Origin: Desulfobacteraceae bacterium
Lineage (GTDB): Bacteria; Desulfobacterota; DSM-4660; Desulfatiglandales; Desulfatiglandaceae
DNA: 5,943 nt
Direction: 5' to 3'
NCBI GenBank assembly: GCA_030611815.1
Contig: JAUWPC010000218.1
Coordinates: 1-5,943, forward strand
Shown in pieces: positions 1 to 5,229 of this stretch (the first letter of the stretch is position 1; every line of letters begins with the position of its first letter). The position numbers and the translations under genes are program-made. Under the pieces are notes generated by a model, which saw only the letters and a list, made by a program, of their open reading frames with translations, searched no databases and had not been told where the DNA came from.

Positions 1-194
1 ACCAATTTCCGTCAAGCTTTTGTCTGGTTCCAGGACTTGAAGGCCCCGGGATACCAAAGTGTTTAGAACGGGCCACCGCACTCGCCATCCCGATGAAAAA
101 TGGAGTGGAATCCCTCAATGCGGCCATGGCCACAGGGATAGTGCTTTATTTGTGGCAGAGGGGATTGGACCAAGAATTGAATATTGACGATTGA
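1..194 (+). CDS. SpoU/TrmH-family RNA 2'-O-methyltransferase, C-terminal end (partial)
   Basis: Only the last 63 codons are present; the frame is open from base 3 and stops with TGA at 192-194. The translation contains LVPGLEGPGIP (about residues 8-18 of the fragment), matching SpoU motif 2, and IPMKNGVESLNAAMATG (residues 29-45), matching SpoU motif 3 with its conserved SLN. In this family these motifs form the trefoil-knotted S-adenosylmethionine site used to methylate ribose 2'-OH in rRNA or tRNA. The fragment cannot tell RlmB, TrmH or TsnR-like members apart, so no symbol is given. The last residues (ELNIDD) and the stop are encoded inside a repetitive sequence (inverted-repeat arm at 175-187 and a tandem TTGACGA), so the original C-terminus may have been changed by repeat insertion. 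Confidence 0.85.
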   Translation, partial: QFPSSFCLVPGLEGPGIPKCLERATALAIPMKNGVESLNAAMATGIVLYLWQRGLDQELNIDD

Positions 195-294
195 CGATCG
201 AAAATCTCAGGAATTTCTCTGTTTTTTGCCAGTTCGTTCAAAAGAAAGGGCTAAGTCTGTCTGCCCCCTAATATTCAGTTTTCAATATTCAATT
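175..294. repeat. 120-bp intergenic element with 13-bp perfect inverted ends
   Basis: The sequence AATTGAATATTGA at 175-187 is the exact reverse complement of TCAATATTCAATT at 282-294. Next to the left arm is a tandem 7-mer, TTGACGA twice (184-197). Next to the right arm AATATTCA occurs twice (270-277 and 284-291). The left arm overlaps the last codons of the methyltransferase gene and the right arm ends just before the ribosome binding site of the next gene. This looks like a dispersed non-coding intergenic repeat. It has no coding capacity, and the loop is too long for an ordinary terminator. Confidence 0.55.
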
Positions 295-313
295 TAAACG
301 GGAGATCAAGAAG

Positions 314-700
314 ATGAAAGACGAAAAAAGAATTCTCGCGCTCATATTGGAAAAAGACGAGACAGTGGTGGCGTCAATCGACAATACCCTGCAAAGCAGG
401 CTTTACTCAGTAACCGTCCTGTCCAAAAAAGAGGAGGCCCTCAATCTCTTGAAGGAGAGGGTCTTTCAATTGGCCATTGTGGGCAACACTGAAGATAGCG
501 CTTCTGTTTTTCAGATCATGAGAGAAATCGTAAAGGTATCCCCAATGACCTCGATGATACTCGTCACAGATCTTTCAGAAGAGGAAGTTGATGAAAAGGC
601 AGAGGGCTACGGAATTTTAGGGCATATAGGGGGGGCAGTTCCACTAGATAACCTTGCACAACTCCTTGACCGTCTTGAAGAAATCCTCGGGTCGTTTTGA
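314..700 (+). CDS. Degenerate receiver-domain (pseudo-receiver) protein
   Basis: This 128-residue protein has the length and alternating beta/alpha pattern of a stand-alone CheY-like receiver. Strand 1 is around ILALILEKD (7-15), strand 3 is LAIVG (53-57), strand 4 is MILVT (81-85), and a terminal helix follows P110. The acidic pocket is weak (E13, D15). The position expected to carry the phosphoacceptor aspartate is G57. The conserved Thr is kept as T85. The usual Lys before Pro is V109 (VP instead of KP). It therefore probably cannot be phosphorylated in the classical way and may act by protein-protein contact. No output domain is present. The start is supported by GGGAG at 300-304, nine bases upstream. 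It lies 119 bp after the methyltransferase gene in the same direction. No partner kinase is in view. The fold assignment comes from pattern matching by eye. Confidence 0.7.
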   Translation: MKDEKRILALILEKDETVVASIDNTLQSRLYSVTVLSKKEEALNLLKERVFQLAIVGNTEDSASVFQIMREIVKVSPMTSMILVTDLSEEEVDEKAEGYGILGHIGGAVPLDNLAQLLDRLEEILGSF

Positions 701-771
701 CCGGGAGCGCCTCTTTGTTCTTGCCCAAAAACATTGAAAGCCCGCAATCATTCCCCTATAGAATAAACAAA

Positions 772-808
772 CGGCACGGGAAAAGTAGAAACCACAAATC
801 TCGTGCCG
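772..808. terminator. Hairpin between convergent genes, possible bidirectional terminator
   Basis: CGGCACG at 772-778 pairs perfectly with CGTGCCG at 802-808. In plus-strand RNA the stem can extend by a G-U and a G-C pair to 780/800. Read on the minus strand, the stem is followed by TTTGTTT; on the plus strand by CTTTCTG. It lies between the ends of the receiver-like gene (+) and the lipoprotein gene (-), where a shared terminator would be expected. The loop of 19-23 bases is long and the T-tracts are imperfect, so the call is tentative. Confidence 0.4.
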
Positions 809-865
809 CTTTCTGTCCCTGGTGAACCACCCTTGATACTACTGTTCAGGATTAACCTGGGGATC

Positions 866-1099
866 TCATTCGCTTTTCAGCTTGCTGACATCGACTTCTT
901 CAGGTATCCCCCACCAACGCTGTTCCGCGGATTTCTTCCCGGTCTCGACTGTGGGATTCTTATAGCCGAACCAACTGTATCCGAGATGACCCCAGCTCTT
1001 ATACATGGTATCATGCTCCCAGTACCCGGATTCCTTAGCTGCAGCGCCACAACCGGCCAAAAAGAGTCCAATTAAAAGCAATACCCCTATTTTTTTCAT
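866..1099 (-). CDS. Small aromatic-rich lipoprotein of unknown function
   Basis: The product is 77 residues long. It starts with a lipoprotein signal peptide: K2-K3, a hydrophobic stretch (residues 4-14) and the lipobox LAGC, with the lipidated cysteine at C17. The mature part of about 60 residues is rich in aromatic residues between 26 and 63 (for example GYWEHD, YKSWGHLGYSWFGY, RWWGIPE) and ends in a charged tail. I do not recognise the family. It should be anchored by lipid to the inner or outer membrane and face the periplasm. The start at 1099 is chosen because a near-perfect Shine-Dalgarno, AAGGAGGT (plus-strand bases 1107-1114), lies seven bases upstream and the signal peptide begins there. 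An in-frame ATG at 1162 would add 21 non-signal residues. It stands alone, convergent with the receiver-like gene and separated from the TPR gene by 261 bp of repeats. Confidence 0.8.
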   Translation of the reverse strand: MKKIGVLLLIGLFLAGCGAAAKESGYWEHDTMYKSWGHLGYSWFGYKNPTVETGKKSAEQRWWGIPEEVDVSKLKSE

Positions 1100-1124
1100 C
1101 TTTTCTACCTCCTTAATCGATTTT

Positions 1125-1139
1125 TCCGCCCCTGGCGGA
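1125..1139. repeat. Short palindrome TCCGCC-CCT-GGCGGA
   Basis: A 6-bp perfect stem with a 3-base loop lies about 10 bases upstream of the lipoprotein Shine-Dalgarno, so it would sit in that gene's 5' leader. Its core resembles the stronger palindrome at 1198-1218, which suggests two members of one short palindromic repeat family. Confidence 0.5.
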
Positions 1140-1197
1140 TTTAATAGAAATTCCTCTATCATGTACCCGGATAAACCGGAAAAGTTAAAAGTGAACT

Positions 1198-1218
1198 AAT
1201 CCCGCCTCAGGCGGGATT
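1198..1218. repeat. Perfect 9-bp-stem palindrome AATCCCGCC-TCA-GGCGGGATT
   Basis: Nine perfect pairs close a 3-base loop, making one of the strongest hairpins in the window. It is not followed by a T-tract on either strand, so it is unlikely to be an intrinsic terminator. It looks like a REP-type dispersed palindrome. It sits between the TPR gene and the lipoprotein gene, both on the minus strand, where it could also limit read-through or protect an mRNA 3' end. Confidence 0.6.
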
Positions 1219-1247
1219 GAAGTTTATTCAAACAGATAAAATCCACC

Positions 1248-1270
1248 CCGGCAGACACAACCGGCAGACA
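1248..1270. repeat. Direct repeat of CCGGCAGACA, two copies
   Basis: CCGGCAGACA occurs at 1248-1257 and again at 1261-1270, a 13-bp period. It is a short tandem duplication inside the repeat-rich gap, and no function is apparent. Confidence 0.5.
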
Positions 1271-1272
1271 AG

Positions 1273-1344
1273 AACTTTAGGCACCCCAGTTAAATAAGGC
1301 TCTTCGCATTTAACGGGGTAAACTTTAGATCACTTTAGGCACTT
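1273..1344. repeat. Hairpin flanked by two CTTTAGGCAC-type repeats
   Basis: AACTTTAGGCAC (1273-1284) and CACTTTAGGCACTT (1331-1344) flank an inverted repeat. ACCCCAGTTAAAT (1283-1295) pairs with ATTTAACGGGGT (1308-1319) over 12 base pairs with one bulged A at 1288 and a 12-base loop. Next to it, ACTTTAGATC and ACTTTAGGC form a degenerate tandem of roughly 10 bp (1322-1340). The same CTTTAGGCAC motif forms both ends of the element at 5086-5205, so this is a dispersed intergenic repeat family. The hairpin lies downstream of the minus-strand TPR gene but has no T-run after it. Confidence 0.55.
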
Positions 1345-1360
1345 CAAACTTCTTTAATCC

Positions 1361-2296
1361 CTAAAATCTAAAAGTCACGGCTAAACCCGCTGGCCCCTTC
1401 TTCGAAGTGAGAAGATGAAGATCAAGCCGGTCTCTAAACCCTTTTCGGAAATCATCCCTCACCTTCCTGTTCCACTTGTGGGTCACATTCACAGCGCTGT
1501 AGATATTTCCTGTATACCATCCTACTTCAAAAAACGCCAGGATGCCACCCAAAACATTGTGGTCTTGATGAAACGATTCTATTGTAGCCCAAATAAAAAG
1601 TCCATTCAAGAGAAATGCGACGATGGCGTCTTTGTACCGTGACACATAGACGTGCCCCAGACCGGGGATAATGCCCGCCATGATACCGGCATATACAGGG
1701 TCTTTGTATGGGAGCAGTTCCCCTTTGAGGCTCTCTGCTGAAAGATATTTAGCGCTATCATAAAGCCGGCTCGCCCATCCCACCTTTTTGAAATCTTCAG
1801 ACGCCTCCCGCCATCTGTTCTCCTGCATCCTGGTCCATCCAAGCCGGTAACGGGCTGCATTTTTCAACTGCCTGGAGGGATATCGCTCCAATACCTGGCC
1901 AAAGTAGTATTTCGCCTCGTCTGATGCTCCCTGCTCATAGTAGGACTCACCGATCAAGAAGAGCGCTTTTCCGGCAAAAGGGCTGTTAGGGTCATCCCCG
2001 ACAGTCCGCAGAAAAATCCTCCTCGCGTTTTTATATCGGCCATCCTTCAGATAACTAATGCCGATCAAATGACGAGCCAGAGAGACTCGCCTCTCCTTCG
2101 GGAAAAAATATATAAATCGCTCAAACTCGCTGATTGCCCGGCCATATTCACCCTTTTCCATATAGAATTGCGCGAAATCAAACTGCTCATCACTATCGAT
2201 TATTAGTTGCCCAGGGAGAGCAGAAGATACACACACTAAAAGGATACCCAAGCCTGCGATCACGCAAGATAAAACCTTAATCCTAATCTTGCCCAT
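1361..2296 (-). CDS. TPR protein with signal peptide and membrane-embedded C-terminal domain
   Basis: The protein has 311 residues. Residues 1-29 form a signal sequence or anchor (basic start, hydrophobic 8-27). Residues about 38-172 contain four to five tetratricopeptide-like helical pairs, such as AQFYMEKGEYGRAISEFERF (42-61), the unit around 74-98, and SYYEQGASDEAKYYFGQVL (118-136). Residues about 198-275 resemble a small membrane domain seen in many bacterial proteins: a PGLGHVY motif (211-217), then hydrophobic helices around 224-240 and 248-262. The chain ends in AVTFRF, with the terminal Phe common in outer-membrane strands, which may be chance. The start at 2296 is preferred over 2356 because it begins a signal peptide and has GGTGGT (2306-2311) nine bases upstream. 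It overlaps the end of the YidD-like gene by 14 bp, suggesting translational coupling. A periplasmic scaffold role is inference. Confidence 0.75.
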   Translation of the reverse strand: MGKIRIKVLSCVIAGLGILLVCVSSALPGQLIIDSDEQFDFAQFYMEKGEYGRAISEFERFIYFFPKERRVSLARHLIGISYLKDGRYKNARRIFLRTVGDDPNSPFAGKALFLIGESYYEQGASDEAKYYFGQVLERYPSRQLKNAARYRLGWTRMQENRWREASEDFKKVGWASRLYDSAKYLSAESLKGELLPYKDPVYAGIMAGIIPGLGHVYVSRYKDAIVAFLLNGLFIWATIESFHQDHNVLGGILAFFEVGWYTGNIYSAVNVTHKWNRKVRDDFRKGFRDRLDLHLLTSKKGPAGLAVTFRF

Positions 2297-2771
2297 CTTT
2301 AGAATACCACCAGAAATCATTATTTTCAACCGGATCAAGGACCTTGAACTGCCCATTACGCCTCACAACGGGAGAAACAGACCCTTCGTCTCCTTCGTGA
2401 ATCAGACGATCAACGGTCATAGCCCACCCCACAAAAAAACCGTGCTTCTTAAAGGCCTGGGCGCTATAGGATGAGCAAGTGGGATCGCTCGGACACCTGT
2501 CTCCGTCCACCGATGAAATGTGCTCTGAAAAAAATGAGGCAAACCAGGCGCCGATGTTAATGTCAGACTCAGTCCTGTTGACCGAATTATCCGTTTTGAT
2601 CTCATCTATTCCGGTTCCGGAGTTCTCACCTCACAAACCCTGGTTGACATTCGGAAAACTGCTGAATAGCGCAAGAAAGAGAATAACCTTGCCTAACAGG
2701 GATAAGAAGGTGGATGGAAAATGGGTGTTTTGGCGAAAGACCTCTGTTCCGAGTTTTCTGAATAGGCACAT
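2283..2771 (-). pseudogene. YidD-family membrane protein insertion factor, interrupted by in-frame TGA
   Basis: One frame runs from ATG at 2771 to TAG at 2285-2283, broken only by TGA at 2633-2631. Before the TGA are 46 codons with a hydrophobic signal-like stretch (residues 22-39, including KVILFLALFSS). After it are 115 codons holding a full YidD domain: an amphipathic lead (73-87), DGDRCPSDPTCSSYS (89-103), KKHGFFVGWAMT (108-119), DRLI (121-124) and DPVENNDFWW (146-155). YidD proteins sit at the inner membrane and assist YidC-dependent insertion. C93 and C99 are kept; the cysteine usual after DRL is replaced (H125). The only standard start codon after the TGA is GTG at 2510, which has no Shine-Dalgarno and would cut off the start of the domain. 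The gene is thus either freshly broken, read through, or carries a sequence error. It overlaps the TPR gene start and probably formed one operon with it. Confidence 0.7.
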
Positions 2772-2883
2772 AAGCTATAGATAAGTCACTCCCAATCTTG
2801 AGGCAGGTATTAGTCTGTTTCGATTGGTCCCTTCCGTAAACCCTGAGTCTCACTCAATATAGTTGTGAATCAACTTTAATCCA

Positions 2884-2912
2884 ACATTAATAAACTGCCG
2901 CAAATAAGTCAA
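2884..2912 (-). promoter_or_regulatory. Candidate promoter for the YidD-TPR unit
   Basis: On the minus strand a -35-like TTGACT (plus bases 2907-2912) is followed after 17 bp by TAATGT (plus bases 2884-2889). The -35 matches sigma-70 consensus at five of six positions; the -10 matches at only three. It would place the transcript start about 105 bases upstream of the ATG at 2771. Confidence 0.3.
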
Positions 2913-2948
2913 GGTGTTCACGATAACTTATTAACGCATGCTTATTTC

Positions 2949-2977
2949 TTGACATTACACAATTTTCCCTATATTCT
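2949..2977 (+). promoter_or_regulatory. Sigma-70-type promoter for hflKC
   Basis: A perfect -35 TTGACA (2949-2954) is followed by TATTCT (2972-2977) at 17 bp spacing. An overlapping TATATT (2970-2975) at 15 bp is the alternative -10. Either gives a leader of about 105-110 bases before hflK. The promoter looks constitutive. I saw no sigma-32 type element, although hflKC is often tied to stress physiology in other bacteria. Confidence 0.6.
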
Positions 2978-3090
2978 CTCCTCTGATTAGAATTTGGAAA
3001 TTTGTGTAACCTGGGTAAGCTTGAAGGCGGGACTTAACCGCTCAACAATTCGACCACTTAACAAGGTCGGTAATTACAAGGAGAAACTAT

Positions 3091-4143
3091 ATGGCCTGGG
3101 ACTGGGATAAACTGCAACTGCAGAAAAAGAGGGCGTCAGGCGGCTCCCCTGGCGTCCCTCCCTCCATGGAGGAGGTCTTTGAAAAGATCAAGGGCGCAGG
3201 GAAGAAATTCCCCGGCGGGACGTGGATCATTATTGTCGTAGTTATCCTCCTTTTCTTTGGCTCAAGCTGTTTTTATACAGTGGCAGTTGATGAGGTGGGG
3301 GTTATCCAGAGATTTGGAAAATACGTAAGGACCACACAACCGGGGTTGAATTTCAAGCTGCCGAGAGGGATAGAAAAGGTAACCAAGGTAAAGGTCAAAT
3401 ATGTGTTTAAGGAGGAATTCGGGTTCCGGACCCTCAAGGCCGGTGTGCGGACACGGTATGCATCAAGCTCCTCATACATAAACGAGTCCCTTATGTTAAC
3501 CGGGGACCTCAACGTGGCCCTGGTCCCCTGGATCGTGCAATACCGGATAAAAAACCCTTTCGATTATCTGTTTAAGGTCCGTAACAGCAGGGCCACTTTC
3601 AGAGATCTGGCTGAGTCCAGCATGCGTTTGGTCGTAGGCGACAGCAGTGTCAATGAGGTTATAAGCAAGCGTGAAGAAATTGCTATCAAGGCCAAAGACC
3701 TGCTGCAAAAAGTTTTGGATGAGGCCCAAACCGGCATCAAAGTAATCACCGTGGAGATGAAAAAGACCAATGTTCCTGAGCCGGTTCAGCCCTCCTTTAA
3801 TGAAGTTAACCAGGCGGTTCAGGAGAAGGAGAGGATGATCTATCAGGCCAAGGAGGCATACAACAAGGTTATTCCCGCAGCCAAGGGAAACGCTGAAAAG
3901 ACCATTAAGGCCGCAGAGGGGTATGCCCTTGACCGTGTTAATCGGGCAAAGGGTGATGCCGCAAGATTCCTTGACACGTACAACGCCTATTCAAAGGCCG
4001 AAAATGTCACCCGCAGGCGTCTGTATTTAGAGGCTATGGAAAAAATCTTACCAAAGCTCGGAAACAAATATATAGTAGACGCTGAACAGAAAAATCTTCT
4101 CCCATTGCTCACCCTCGGGAACCCAGAAGGAGGGAAAAAATGA
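3091..4143 (+). CDS. hflK: HflK, SPFH-domain subunit of the FtsH regulator complex
   Basis: HflK pairs with HflC in a cage-like inner-membrane complex that encloses the AAA protease FtsH and limits its attack on membrane proteins. The 350-residue product has a short cytoplasmic N-terminus starting MAWDWDK, as is typical, and one transmembrane segment (about 44-64). The periplasmic SPFH domain begins with VDEVGVIQRFGKYV (66-79), then PGLNFKLP (84-91), MLTGDLN (135-141) and VQYRI (149-153). Next come the HflK signature around PEPVQPSFNEVNQA (229-242) and a charged, Ala-rich coiled-coil stretch (about 240-295). E. coli HflK is about 70 residues longer; the glycine/proline-rich tails are reduced here. 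AAGGAG at 3078-3083, seven bases upstream, supports the start. The last codons overlap hflC by four bases (ATGA). Confidence 0.95.
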   Translation: MAWDWDKLQLQKKRASGGSPGVPPSMEEVFEKIKGAGKKFPGGTWIIIVVVILLFFGSSCFYTVAVDEVGVIQRFGKYVRTTQPGLNFKLPRGIEKVTKVKVKYVFKEEFGFRTLKAGVRTRYASSSSYINESLMLTGDLNVALVPWIVQYRIKNPFDYLFKVRNSRATFRDLAESSMRLVVGDSSVNEVISKREEIAIKAKDLLQKVLDEAQTGIKVITVEMKKTNVPEPVQPSFNEVNQAVQEKERMIYQAKEAYNKVIPAAKGNAEKTIKAAEGYALDRVNRAKGDAARFLDTYNAYSKAENVTRRRLYLEAMEKILPKLGNKYIVDAEQKNLLPLLTLGNPEGGKK

Positions 4144-5087
4144 AATTAAAACTCCTGCTCATTCCGGCAATTATCATACTGATCGCCATTTTCTCAGGGG
4201 CCTATATAATAGATGAAACCGAGCAAGTGATAATTACCCAGTTCGGTAAGGCGATTGGGAAGGCAAAAAAAGATCCGGGCCTCTATTTTAAGATCCCGGT
4301 TTTCCAGCAGGCCAACTTTTTCCCCAAGAACCTGCTTGAATGGGATGGGGATCCAGGACAGGTCCCCACCTTAGACAAAACCTATATCTATGTGGACACA
4401 TTTGCACGATGGAAGATATCAGACCCCTTGAAGTTCTTCGAGACGGTCAACAACGTGATGGGGGCCCTGGCCCGCTTGGATGATATCATTGACCCTGCGG
4501 TGAGAAACTTCATCACCTCTTATCCCCTCATCGAAACGGTCAGGAATAGCAACCGGGAATTGGATATAGATGAGGAAGGCGTGGGCCATGCCGAGGAAGA
4601 GAGACCGTTAGGTAAAGTCACAACGGGAAGAGAAAAGATCACCCAAGGGATCATGGCGCAAGCCCAGCCCAAATTAGTGGCTTTCGGCATAGAGTTGGTG
4701 GATGTGCAGATAAAACGGCTAAACTATGTGGAGCAGGTACGCAAGTCGGTTTACGGGAGGATGATTGCCGAAAGAAAGCAGATTGCCCAGAAATTCCGCT
4801 CAGAAGGGGAAGGCGAGGCCCGTATAATCGAGGGTAACCGGGAAAAGGAGCTGTTAAGAATCACCTCCGAGGCATATAAGGTTGCCCAGGAGAAAATGGG
4901 TAAGGCCGATGCCGAATCTACCATGATCTATGCCCAGGCCTATAATCAGGGCCCGGAATTCTACACCTTTTTGAAATCGTTAGATGTGTATGAAAAGACC
5001 ATGGATAAGGAAACCTCGCTTCTCCTTTCAACCGATTCGGACTTCCTGCAATTCTTCAAGGGTTATAAGACAGGAGAAGTAAAATAA
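4140..5087 (+). CDS. hflC: HflC, SPFH-domain partner of HflK
   Basis: HflC is the second subunit of the HflKC complex around FtsH, anchored in the inner membrane with its bulk in the periplasm. The 315-residue product has an N-terminal transmembrane anchor (about 4-24) and an SPFH domain starting DETEQVIITQFGK (25-37). This continues with PGLYFKIP (46-53), WKISDP (91-96), and FGIELVDVQIKRLNY (182-196). A coiled-coil region rich in Glu, Arg and Ala follows (about 205-268), then YNQGPEFYTFLKSLDVYE (268-285) and the characteristic end STDSDFLQFF (297-306). The stretch 142-169, between the two halves of the SPFH region, is the part that varies most in this family. The length is close to E. coli HflC. 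The start is fixed by the ATGA overlap with hflK and AAGGAGGG (4127-4134), giving translational coupling. Despite the name, HflC is not itself a protease. Confidence 0.95.
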   Translation: MKLKLLLIPAIIILIAIFSGAYIIDETEQVIITQFGKAIGKAKKDPGLYFKIPVFQQANFFPKNLLEWDGDPGQVPTLDKTYIYVDTFARWKISDPLKFFETVNNVMGALARLDDIIDPAVRNFITSYPLIETVRNSNRELDIDEEGVGHAEEERPLGKVTTGREKITQGIMAQAQPKLVAFGIELVDVQIKRLNYVEQVRKSVYGRMIAERKQIAQKFRSEGEGEARIIEGNREKELLRITSEAYKVAQEKMGKADAESTMIYAQAYNQGPEFYTFLKSLDVYEKTMDKETSLLLSTDSDFLQFFKGYKTGEVK

Positions 5088-5205
5088 GTGCCTAAAGTTG
5101 CAAGGGAAAACAAGTTAAGGAATTGCGCAATTTAGATTTTCTTGAGAATAAGAGGAAAGAGCACCATCAGTACCTGGTTGGAGACACCTTCAACTTTAGG
5201 CACTT
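5086..5205. repeat. 120-bp element with perfect 15-bp inverted ends
   Basis: AAGTGCCTAAAGTTG (5086-5100) is the exact reverse complement of CAACTTTAGGCACTT (5191-5205). The left arm begins on the last two bases of the hflC stop codon. The 90-bp interior has no open frame of note but includes the 12-bp palindrome AATTGCGCAATT (5121-5132). The end motif is the same CTTTAGGCAC sequence found twice at 1273-1344. The right arm is followed by TTCTTTAATAAT, so folded RNA could end transcription, but a 90-base loop makes this weak. A non-autonomous miniature element or an intergenic repeat is the more likely reading. Confidence 0.6.
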
Positions 5206-5229
5206 TCTTTAATAATAGGGAGCTGCAAA

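Larger units (their letters stand above)
2772..3090. promoter_or_regulatory. Divergent intergenic region between YidD-like gene and hflK
   Basis: This 319-bp gap is flanked by genes pointing away from each other and holds no credible coding sequence. It contains a good plus-strand promoter (2949-2977), a weaker minus-strand candidate (2884-2912), and a 7-bp inverted repeat, AATAAGT (2903-2909) / ACTTATT (2926-2932), between the two -35 elements. In the hflK leader, CGACC (3051-3055) can pair with GGTCG (3065-3069) with added A-T pairs, forming a small hairpin just before the hflK Shine-Dalgarno. A regulator binding the inverted repeat is possible but not shown. Confidence 0.5.

Noticed and set aside
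803..1075. A 90-residue plus-strand reading frame opposite the lipoprotein gene
   Set aside because: It is antisense to a better supported gene with a signal peptide and Shine-Dalgarno, and it has a Pro/Leu-rich composition typical of a shadow frame.
1100..1162. Upstream start of the lipoprotein at 1162
   Set aside because: It would put 21 non-signal residues in front of a clear lipoprotein signal peptide, and it ignores the near-perfect Shine-Dalgarno in front of the ATG at 1099.
1198..1218. Intrinsic terminator
   Set aside because: The stem is strong but no T-run follows on either strand, so a dispersed palindrome is the better reading.
1248..1344. CRISPR-like array
   Set aside because: The repeats are too short, differ in spacing and lack uniform spacers; no cas gene is nearby.
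2297..2356. Upstream start of the TPR protein at 2356
   Set aside because: The extra 20 residues precede a normal signal peptide and lie deep inside the YidD-like gene; the ATG at 2296 has a better-placed ribosome binding site.
2417..2605. A 62-residue minus-strand reading frame starting at 2605
   Set aside because: It reads the YidD-domain region in the wrong frame; the real domain motifs are in the frame that ends at 2283.
2631..2633. Selenocysteine insertion at the TGA of the YidD-like gene
   Set aside because: The bases after the TGA form only a weak stem (TCCGG/CCGGA with a two-base loop, around 2612-2623) with no convincing bacterial SECIS shape, and the position is not a known redox site of YidD.
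2479..2784. A 101-residue plus-strand reading frame opposite the YidD-like gene
   Set aside because: It shows no family motif and no good ribosome binding site, and it is antisense to a recognisable domain.
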